NCBI RefSeq assembly: GCF_007830495.1
Contig: NZ_VLKW01000001.1
Location: 248,001-312,000 of the forward strand
Source of the DNA: Pseudoduganella flava
Lineage (GTDB): Bacteria; Pseudomonadota; Gammaproteobacteria; Burkholderiales; Burkholderiaceae_D
Length of the DNA stretch: 64,000 bases
Direction of reading: 5' to 3'
Positions 26,583 through 32,990 of the stretch are shown in pieces. Every line of letters starts with the position of its first letter. Within the stretch, counting starts at the first letter, position 1. A program made the translations under genes and the position numbers. The notes under the pieces are model-generated. The model made no database searches. It saw only the letters and a list, made by a program, of their open reading frames with translations, and was not told the origin of the DNA.

Positions 26583-26611
26583 ATTATCCCGGCCGCCGGA
26601 AGGCGCGTCAA
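26583..26611 (-). promoter_or_regulatory. Predicted ridA promoter
   Basis: Read on the minus strand: -35 TTGACG (26606-26611), a 17-bp spacer, -10 GATAAT (26583-26588). This is close to the sigma-70 consensus in both elements. Confidence 0.65.
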
Positions 26612-26682
26612 CCGATTTGCGCCACGCGCAAAAAGTGCTTGCGCACGCGCTTCGCGTGGCATATCTTTCAACAACAGAAGAA

Positions 26683-26699
26683 TTTTCTTTTTTTGAAAA
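26683..26699. promoter_or_regulatory. ATTTTC-N7-GAAAA palindrome before the oxidase operon
   Basis: ATTTTC-TTTTTTT-GAAAAT, the most symmetric of the three copies, 14 bp before the oxidase ATG and overlapping the region just upstream of its AGGGG ribosome-binding site. A possible promoter (TTGCGC at 26639, TATCTT at 26662) lies just upstream, so the site would sit at the start of the transcript. Confidence 0.6.
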
Positions 26700-26712
26700 T
26701 AGCAGGGGTCTC

Positions 26713-27843
26713 ATGAACCAAACGGCGGATTTCATCGTGATCGGCGCGGGCATCGGCGGCGCGTCGGTTGCATACTGGCTCGCGCAGCAAGCGCGCGTCG
26801 TCGTGCTGGAGGGCGAGACGCAGCCGGGCTACCACAGCACGGGGCGCTCCGCCGCGCTGTTCATGGAGAGCTACGGCCCGCCGCAGGTGCGCGCGCTGAC
26901 GCGGGCCAGCCTCGACTTCTTCCGCCAGCCGCCGGAGGGTTTCGGCGACCATGCACTGCTGTCGCCGCGCGGCGCCTTCGTGTTCGCCGCACACGGCCAG
27001 GAGGCCGCACTGGATGAGCACGAGGCGCTCGTGCGCCAGACCACGTCGCGGGTCGAACGCCTCGATGCGCGGGCCGCGCTCGACCTGGTACCGGTGCTGC
27101 GCCCCGGCGAGGTGGTGGGCGGGGTGCTGGAGAAGGATGCGGCCGACATCGACGTCGACGCGCTGCTGCAGGGTTTCCTGCGCGGCGCCCGCCGCCACGG
27201 CGCGCTGACCGTCAACGACGCGGCCGTCACGGGGCTGCGCCACGCGGACGGCGTGTGGACCGTCGCCACGGCCAGCGGCAGCTGGCAGGCGCCGGTGGTC
27301 GTGAACGCCGCCGGCGCGTGGGCCGACGAGGTCGCGCGGCTGGCGGGCGCGGACCCGGTCGGACTCGTGCCGAAGCGGCGCTCCGCGTTCATCTTCGCAC
27401 CGCCGGACGGTCTCGCCACCGCGCACTGGCCGCTGTTCCTGGACGTGCACGAGTCGTTCTACATCAAGCCCGACGCCGGGACCTTGCTCGGGTCGCCCTG
27501 CAATGCCGACGCGACCTTTCCGCACGACGTGCAGGCCGAGGAACTCGACATCGCGATCGCCATCGACAACATCGAGCGCCTGACCACGCTGCGCATCCGC
27601 CGCCCCACCCATGTGTGGGCGGGCCTGCGCAGCTTCGTCGCCGACGGGGAGCTGGTCGGCGGCTTCGATGCGAAGCTGCCCGGTTTCTTCTGGGCTGCCG
27701 CCCAGGGCGGCTACGGTATCCAGTCGGCGCCGGGCGCGGGCCGCTATTACGCGTCCGTGCTGCTGGGCGAGCCCGTGCCGGCGGCGGTGGCCGCAACAGG
27801 CTTCGATCCGGCCTGTATCAGCCCGCAACGCTTCCAGCGCTGA
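26713..27843 (+). CDS. FAD-dependent D-amino-acid oxidase/DadA-like oxidoreductase
   Basis: A 376-residue flavoprotein of the DAO family. The FAD-binding Rossmann motif FIVIGAGIGGASVAYWLA is at about residues 8-25, followed by VVVLEGETQPGYHSTGRSAA (glycine-oxidase/DadA-like) and a C-terminal FAD region WAAAQGGYGIQSAPGAGRYY. Family members oxidise D-amino acids, glycine, sarcosine or proline to imino acids. The substrate cannot be fixed here. The ATG at 26713 after AGGGG is preferred; upstream codons are not conserved-looking. It starts a four-gene operon with the second M81 peptidase, the POT transporter and AstA, and it faces ridA, whose product would detoxify its imino products. Confidence 0.83.
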   Translation: MNQTADFIVIGAGIGGASVAYWLAQQARVVVLEGETQPGYHSTGRSAALFMESYGPPQVRALTRASLDFFRQPPEGFGDHALLSPRGAFVFAAHGQEAALDEHEALVRQTTSRVERLDARAALDLVPVLRPGEVVGGVLEKDAADIDVDALLQGFLRGARRHGALTVNDAAVTGLRHADGVWTVATASGSWQAPVVVNAAGAWADEVARLAGADPVGLVPKRRSAFIFAPPDGLATAHWPLFLDVHESFYIKPDAGTLLGSPCNADATFPHDVQAEELDIAIAIDNIERLTTLRIRRPTHVWAGLRSFVADGELVGGFDAKLPGFFWAAAQGGYGIQSAPGAGRYYASVLLGEPVPAAVAATGFDPACISPQRFQR

Positions 27844-27853
27844 AAGGCCCGCC

Positions 27854-29335
27854 ATGCACATCTTCCTCGCCGCGCTGGCCCACGAAACCAACAGCTTCTC
27901 GCCGATCCCGACCACGTTGCGTGCGTTCGGGGAAGGCATCCTGTACCGGCCGCGCGACGGGGGAGCGCAGCGCGCCGAAGCCCTTGGCTTCCCCGGCTAC
28001 GGCCTCCTGCTCGAAACCGCGTCCGTGCACGGCGACACGGTCACGTGCGGCCTGTGCGCGTGGGCCCAGCCCGGCGGCCCGGTCGCGCGCGCCGTCTACG
28101 AATCGCTGCGCGACGAACTGCTCGGGCAGCTGGCGGCCGCGGGGCCGGTCGACGCCGTGTTCCTCGTGCTGCACGGCGCGATGATCGCGCACGGCTACCC
28201 CGACTGCGAAGGCGACCTGCTGGAGCGCGTGCGCGCGCTCGTGGGCCCGGGCGTGCCGGTGGGCGCGCTGCTCGACCTGCACGCCACGCTGACCCCCCGC
28301 ATGCTGGCCAGCGGCGCGGTCCTCGTCGCATGCAAGGAATATCCGCACACCGACTACCTGGCGCGCACCCGCGAGCTGCACGGCATCCTGGCGCGCATGG
28401 TGGCACGCACCTGCCGTCCGGACGCGCTGATGCACAAGGTACCGATGCTGGGCATCTTCGGCACGGGCGAGGGGCCGATGCGGGCGCTGGTCGACGACGT
28501 GCTGCGGCGCGAACAGACACCGGGCATCCTGTCGATCTCGCTGATCCACGGCTTCCCGTGGTCCGACACCGCGGACACCGGCGCCGCCGTGCTCGTCCTG
28601 TTCGAGGCGGGCCACGACGCCGCCGCGCGCGCCACGGCCGCGGCGCTGGCACAGACGTTCTTCGCCTTGCGCGAGGTCGGGGCCCACGGTGCGCTGAACG
28701 TGCGTGACGCGGTCGACGCGGCGCTGGCGGCAGGGGACAAGGGCCTCGTGGTGCTGGCCGACAGCGCGGACAACCCTGGCGGCGGCGCGGCCTGTGACAG
28801 CACCTGGGTGCTGCGCGAACTGATCGACCGCGGCGTGCAGGGCGCCGCCCTCGGCATGCTGTGGGATCCGCTGGCGGTGCAGCTGGCGAGCGACGCCGGC
28901 GTCGGCGCCGAGCTGCGGCTGCGCATCGGCGGCAAGGTCGGCGAAGGGTCGGGGCCGCCGGTCGACGTGCGCGCGACTGTCACCGCGGTGCGGCACGACG
29001 CGCGCCAGCACGGCCTGGCCGGCAAGTTCACCGAGGCGCTGGGCGATGCGGTCGCGCTGCGCGTCGGCGGCATCGACGTGGTGCTGAACACCCGGCGCCA
29101 GCAAGTCTTTTCGCCGGAGTGCTTCACGGAGCTGGGCATCGACCTGGCGGCGAAGCGCCTCGTCGTCGTCAAGTCGACCCGGCATTTCCGCGCGGGCTTC
29201 GATCCCATCGCGGCAACGACCATCATCTGCGACGCGCCGGGCGCCCTGAACAGCGACCTCGCGCGCCTGCCGTACGTCCACCTGGCGCGCCCCATCTGGC
29301 CGCTCGACAAGGCGATGGAGGTGCACCATGCGTGA
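27854..29335 (+). CDS. M81 (MlrC-like) metallopeptidase 2
   Basis: A 493-residue second member of the MlrC family, distinct from the gene at 23780. It starts MHIFLAALAHETNSFSPIPT, with probable metal ligands D141-x-H143 (LLDLHATLTPRM) and H164 (CKEYPHTDYLART). The motif VLADSADNPGGGAACDSTWV opens the C-terminal domain, and FRAGFDPIAATTIICDAPGA ends it. The protein is cytoplasmic. It lies 10 bp after the oxidase gene and overlaps the POT transporter gene by 8 bp, so expression is coupled. The two paralogues share layout but differ widely in sequence, suggesting separate substrates rather than a recent duplicate. Peptide cleavage is known for one family member only, so the activity is inferred. 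Confidence 0.85.
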   Translation: MHIFLAALAHETNSFSPIPTTLRAFGEGILYRPRDGGAQRAEALGFPGYGLLLETASVHGDTVTCGLCAWAQPGGPVARAVYESLRDELLGQLAAAGPVDAVFLVLHGAMIAHGYPDCEGDLLERVRALVGPGVPVGALLDLHATLTPRMLASGAVLVACKEYPHTDYLARTRELHGILARMVARTCRPDALMHKVPMLGIFGTGEGPMRALVDDVLRREQTPGILSISLIHGFPWSDTADTGAAVLVLFEAGHDAAARATAAALAQTFFALREVGAHGALNVRDAVDAALAAGDKGLVVLADSADNPGGGAACDSTWVLRELIDRGVQGAALGMLWDPLAVQLASDAGVGAELRLRIGGKVGEGSGPPVDVRATVTAVRHDARQHGLAGKFTEALGDAVALRVGGIDVVLNTRRQQVFSPECFTELGIDLAAKRLVVVKSTRHFRAGFDPIAATTIICDAPGALNSDLARLPYVHLARPIWPLDKAMEVHHA

Positions 29336-30641
29336 CACGGGCAACTGGTTCGGCCAGCCGAAGGGACTCACCATCCTGTTCCTGACGGAGACGTGGGAGA
29401 AGTTCTCGTTCTACGGCATGCGCGCGCTGCAGATCTACTACATGATGAAGGCGCTGCATTTCTCGCAGGCCTACGCGTCGGTGGTCTTCGGCGCCTACGC
29501 GGCGGCCGTCTACCTGACGCCGATCGCGGGCGGCCTCGTCGCGGACCGCTGGCTGGGGCGCCGCAAGGCGGTCATCCTCGGCGGCGCGACGATGGCGCTG
29601 GGCCACTTCATGATGGCGTTCGAGCCGCTGTTCTTCCCGGCGATGGCGGTGATCGCGATCGGCAACGGCCTGTTCCTGCCGAACCTGCCGAGCCAGGTCA
29701 ACCTGCTGTACGCGCAGGGCGACCCCAGGGCAGGCTCCGCCTTCAACGTCTACTACATGGGCGTGAACCTCGGCGGGTTCCTCGCGCCGCTGATCTGCGG
29801 CACGCTGGGCGAGCTGTATGGCTGGCACTACGGCTTCGGCGCCGCCGGCGTCGGCATGTGCCTGGGGCTTCTCATCTACACCTGGGGCGGCCGCTACCTG
29901 CCGCCCGAGGCGGACAGGGCGCCCCGCAGGGCCGAAGTCGCGCCGGCCGGCGATGACCGGAACAACGAGCGGAGTAACGTCGCAATGCTGGCCGGGGTCG
30001 CGCTGGCGGTCATGCTGTTCCGCATCGCCTACGAACAAAGCGGCAATACGTTCGCGCTGTGGGCCGACACCGACGTGGACCGCCAGGCGTTAGGCATGAC
30101 CATTCCCGCCACCTGGTTCCAGTCGCTGAACTCGATGTTCGTATTCCTGATCAGTCCCTTGCTGGTGCGCAGATGGAATGCCCGCGCCGCGCAAGGCCGC
30201 GCACAACCCGCGCTGGAGCGGATGACGCTGGGCGCCATCGGCGTCGGCGCGGCCTACGCGGCGCTGGCGGCGCTGATCTCAATCGGCCACGCGGCCGGTT
30301 TCGCGATCGGCTGGCCATGGCTCGTCGCCTTCTTCGCCCTCTACACGCTGGCCGAACTGTACATCCTGCCGGTGGGCCTGGGCCTGTTCGCCAGCCTGGC
30401 CCCCCGGCACTTCGCCGCCACCACGATCGCCGCCTGGTTCTTCTGCTCCTTCACGGGCAACCTGCTGTCCGGCGTCACAGGCGCCATCTGGGAACGCATG
30501 AGCCCACAGGGGTTCTTCCTGCTGATGGCGGCGATCTGCGTCGTCTCCGGCCTGCTGCTGCTGGCCATCCACCGCGCGCATCGGGCGCGCCAAAGCGTGC
30601 CGGTGCCGGCAGCCCCGGCCGCGGCGGACCGGGCGGTGTGA
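29328..30641 (+). CDS. POT/PTR2-family proton-coupled oligopeptide transporter
   Basis: A 437-residue, 12-helix-like inner-membrane transporter. The POT signature E-x-x-E-K/R-F-x-F/Y-Y-G is present as LTETWEKFSFYGMRALQIYY at about residues 16-35, followed by YLTPIAGGLVADRWLGRRKA, the family's second signature. FNVYYMGVNLGGFLAPLICG is the third. Such proteins import di- and tripeptides with protons. MlrD of the microcystin gene set is also a peptide transporter, so the position beside MlrC-like genes is notable. The protein is slightly shorter than typical POT members (450-500). The ATG overlaps the end of the peptidase gene; AstA follows one base after the stop. Confidence 0.86.
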   Translation: MRDTGNWFGQPKGLTILFLTETWEKFSFYGMRALQIYYMMKALHFSQAYASVVFGAYAAAVYLTPIAGGLVADRWLGRRKAVILGGATMALGHFMMAFEPLFFPAMAVIAIGNGLFLPNLPSQVNLLYAQGDPRAGSAFNVYYMGVNLGGFLAPLICGTLGELYGWHYGFGAAGVGMCLGLLIYTWGGRYLPPEADRAPRRAEVAPAGDDRNNERSNVAMLAGVALAVMLFRIAYEQSGNTFALWADTDVDRQALGMTIPATWFQSLNSMFVFLISPLLVRRWNARAAQGRAQPALERMTLGAIGVGAAYAALAALISIGHAAGFAIGWPWLVAFFALYTLAELYILPVGLGLFASLAPRHFAATTIAAWFFCSFTGNLLSGVTGAIWERMSPQGFFLLMAAICVVSGLLLLAIHRAHRARQSVPVPAAPAAADRAV

Positions 30642-30642
30642 C

Positions 30643-31674
30643 ATGCTGGTGCTGCGCAACGCCGCCGAGGACGATCTCGAGGCCATCCTTGCCATGGCGC
30701 TCGCCGCCGGGCCGGGCATGACCACGCTGAAAGCCGACCGCGCGGCGTTGCGGGCGCGACTGGCGATGGCTGCGGCGTCGTTCGCCGGCGAGGCCGCACC
30801 CGCCGATGCCGATTACCTGTTCGTGCTGGAAGACCTCGAGCGGCGCCGGGTGTGCGGCGTGTCGGCCATCAAGGGCGCGGTCGGCGTGCGCGAGCCGTTC
30901 TACAACTACCGCATCAGTACCTCGGTCCATGCCAGCCCCACGACGGGCCTCGTGAACCGCGTCGAGTCGCTGCACCTGTCGCACGACCTGTCGGGCGCGT
31001 CCGAACTGTGTTCTCTCTTCCTGCATCCGGACTACCGCAACGGCACGAACGGCAGGCTGCTTTCCAAGGGCCGCTTCATGTTCCTGGCCCAGTTCCCCGA
31101 CCTGTTCGCGCGCCGCGTGTTCGCCGAGATGCGCGGCTATCAGGACGCGCACGGCAAATCGCCGTTCTGGGAAAGCGTGGGCCGGCCGTTCTTCCGCATG
31201 GACTTCGACGCGGCGGACGATTTGTGCGGCAAGGGCGACCGCCTGTTCATCGAGCACCTCGTACCCCGCCTGCCGCTGTACACGCACCTGCTGGGCGAGG
31301 CCGCCTGCGCGGCGATCGGCCGCACGCACGATGCCACGGCGCCCGCGCGCCGCCTGCTGGAACAGGAGGGATTACGTTTCGACGGCTACATCGACATCTT
31401 CGACGGCGGCCCGGTGTTGCAAGCCAGCCTCGAGAACCTGCGCGCCGTGCGCGACAGCCGGCTGCACATCGCGGCGGCGGGACCGGGCGGCGCGAGCCCG
31501 GCGCTCGTGGCGACCACCTGGCGGCAGGAATTCCGGGTCGTCGTGGCGGATGCCGATCCGCACGCCGCCGTACTGCGGCTGGCGAAGCCGGCGCTCGACG
31601 CGCTGGCCTGTGCGCCCGGCGCGCCGGTGCGGGTGCTCGCGCTGCATGCGCCGGATGGGGAACGTGCACGATGA
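30643..31674 (+). CDS. astA: Arginine N-succinyltransferase
   Basis: A 343-residue AstA. It transfers a succinyl group from succinyl-CoA to arginine, the first step of the AST pathway that frees ammonia and glutamate. Signatures are MLVLRNAAEDDLEAILAMA, GVREPFYNYRISTSVHAS, SELCSLFLHPDYRNGTNGRL and MRGYQDAHGKSPFWESVGRP, with FIEHLVPRLPLYTHLL further on. The gene stands one base after the transporter gene. astB-E are not in the window, so the rest of the route is either elsewhere or lost. Here it suggests that imported peptides yield arginine, which is inference. Its stop overlaps a 34-codon frame that runs into the pilC end. Confidence 0.9.
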   Translation: MLVLRNAAEDDLEAILAMALAAGPGMTTLKADRAALRARLAMAAASFAGEAAPADADYLFVLEDLERRRVCGVSAIKGAVGVREPFYNYRISTSVHASPTTGLVNRVESLHLSHDLSGASELCSLFLHPDYRNGTNGRLLSKGRFMFLAQFPDLFARRVFAEMRGYQDAHGKSPFWESVGRPFFRMDFDAADDLCGKGDRLFIEHLVPRLPLYTHLLGEAACAAIGRTHDATAPARRLLEQEGLRFDGYIDIFDGGPVLQASLENLRAVRDSRLHIAAAGPGGASPALVATTWRQEFRVVVADADPHAAVLRLAKPALDALACAPGAPVRVLALHAPDGERAR

Positions 31675-31775
31675 ACGCATCTCACGCGACCGCGCGGAAA
31701 CGCGGGCGCGGCAGGGTTCACCGCATCACGTTCGATTGGCTGGAACTGGCCGTCAGACGACGGAGCCCAGCTTGA
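31671..31775 (+). pseudogene. Possible truncated next gene at the island edge
   Basis: A 34-codon frame starts with an ATG overlapping the astA stop (ATGA), the usual coupling in this operon. It reads MNASHATARKRGRGRVHRIT, then FDWLELAVRRRSPA, and stops inside the antisense of the pilC 3' end. The first ~27 codons lie before pilC begins, so this may be the head of a fifth operon gene cut off where the island meets pilC. No protein family was recognised and it could be chance. Confidence 0.3.
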
Positions 31776-32982
31776 AGATCGGCAGGTACATCGCGACGAC
31801 GAGGCCGCCGATCAGCACGCCGAGGATCACCATGATCGCCGGTTCCATCAGCGACGACAGCGACGCGACGGCCTCGTCGACTTCCTCTTCGTAGAAGTCG
31901 GCCACCTTGCCCAGCATGCCGTCCAGCGCGCCGGATTCCTCACCGATCGCGACCATCTGCGTGACCATGTTGGGGAACACCTCGGCGTTCTGCATCGCCA
32001 CCGTCAGGCTCGTGCCGGTGGAGACTTCCGTCTGGATGCGGCGGGTGGCGTCCAGGTACACGGCGTTGCCCGACGCACCGCCAACCGAGTCCAGCGCTTC
32101 CACCAGCGGCACGCCGGCGGCGAACATCGTCGCCAGCGTGCGGGTCCAGCGGGCGATCGTCGCCTTGCGGATCACCTCGCCGAACACGGGCAATTTCAGC
32201 AGCAGCCGGTCCATCGTGCGCTGCATGTTCAGCGAGCGCCGCCAGGCCTGGAAGAAGAAGTAGATGGCGGCAAACAGCCCGCCGAAGATCAGGTACCACC
32301 AGTTGACGAAGAACTCCGACATCGCCATCACCAGCAGCGTCGGCGCCGGCAGGTCCGCGCCGAAGCTCGTGAATACTTCCTTGAACGCGGGCACCACCCA
32401 GATCATGATGACGGCCGTGACGATGAACGCGACGGCCAGGATCGCGATCGGGTACGTCAGCGCCGACTTGATCTTGGCCTTCATCGCCAGCGTCTTTTCC
32501 TTGTAGACGGCAAGGCGCGTCAGCAGGTCTTCCAGGATGCCGGCCTGTTCGCCGGCGCCGACGAGGTTGCAGAACAGCGGGTCGAAGTACAGCGGGAACT
32601 TGCGGAACGCCTGGTTCAGGCTCGTGCCCGTCTCGATGTCCGCGCGCAGGTCCATGATCAGCTTCGACACGGAAGGATTCGAGTGGCCCTTGCCGACGAT
32701 GTCGAACGCCTGCAGCAGCGGCACGCCGGCCTTCATCATCGTGGCCAGCTGGCGGGTGAACAGCGTGATGTCCTTTTCCGTGACCTTCTTGCCGGAGCGG
32801 TACACCTTCTTCTTCACCTTGGTGACCATGATGCCCTGGCGCCGCAGCGTCACGTTGACGACGGCCTCGCCGCCCGCGCGCAGCTCGCCGCGCACGGTCT
32901 TGCCCGTCTTGTCCTTGCCTTCCCAGGCGAAGACGGATTCCTTGATCTGACCGTCCCTGGACCGGTTCGCCGCGTGTGCCAT
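31753..32982 (-). CDS. pilC: PilC type IV pilus inner-membrane platform protein
   Basis: A 409-residue GspF/PilC-family protein that forms the inner-membrane base of the pilus motor with PilB. Two GspF domains are visible, FTRQLATMMKAGVPLLQAFDI at about residues 75-95 and WTRTLATMFAAGVPLVEALDS about 200 residues later, with three membrane segments (YPIAILAVAFIVTAVIMIWV, WWYLIFGGLFAAIYFF, and the C-terminal VILGVLIGGLVVAMYLPIF). It follows pilB by 8 bp. pilD, normally next, is 24.6 kb away. Its last 66 bases before residue KLGSVV's end region recur at 17220-17285. The gene itself is intact. Confidence 0.93.
   Translation of the reverse strand: MAHAANRSRDGQIKESVFAWEGKDKTGKTVRGELRAGGEAVVNVTLRRQGIMVTKVKKKVYRSGKKVTEKDITLFTRQLATMMKAGVPLLQAFDIVGKGHSNPSVSKLIMDLRADIETGTSLNQAFRKFPLYFDPLFCNLVGAGEQAGILEDLLTRLAVYKEKTLAMKAKIKSALTYPIAILAVAFIVTAVIMIWVVPAFKEVFTSFGADLPAPTLLVMAMSEFFVNWWYLIFGGLFAAIYFFFQAWRRSLNMQRTMDRLLLKLPVFGEVIRKATIARWTRTLATMFAAGVPLVEALDSVGGASGNAVYLDATRRIQTEVSTGTSLTVAMQNAEVFPNMVTQMVAIGEESGALDGMLGKVADFYEEEVDEAVASLSSLMEPAIMVILGVLIGGLVVAMYLPIFKLGSVV
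31769..31834. repeat. Right copy of the 66-bp direct repeat within pilC
   Basis: Identical to 17220-17285 in the same orientation. It encodes the conserved PilC tail MVILGVLIGGLVVAMYLPIF plus KL. In this copy the reading frame joins a full pilC, so if an element integrated here it restored the gene end. Confidence 0.85.
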
Positions 32983-32990
32983 ATGTGTTC

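Noticed and set aside
17286..31768. Phage or conjugative element origin of the island
   Set aside because: No integrase, transposase, relaxase, phage structural or replication genes are present; only the repeated pilC end hints at insertion.
17286..31768. A true microcystin degradation (mlrABCD) cluster
   Set aside because: No MlrA-like membrane protease is encoded, there are two M81 genes, and the hydrolases have added membrane blocks, so only a loose resemblance is claimed.
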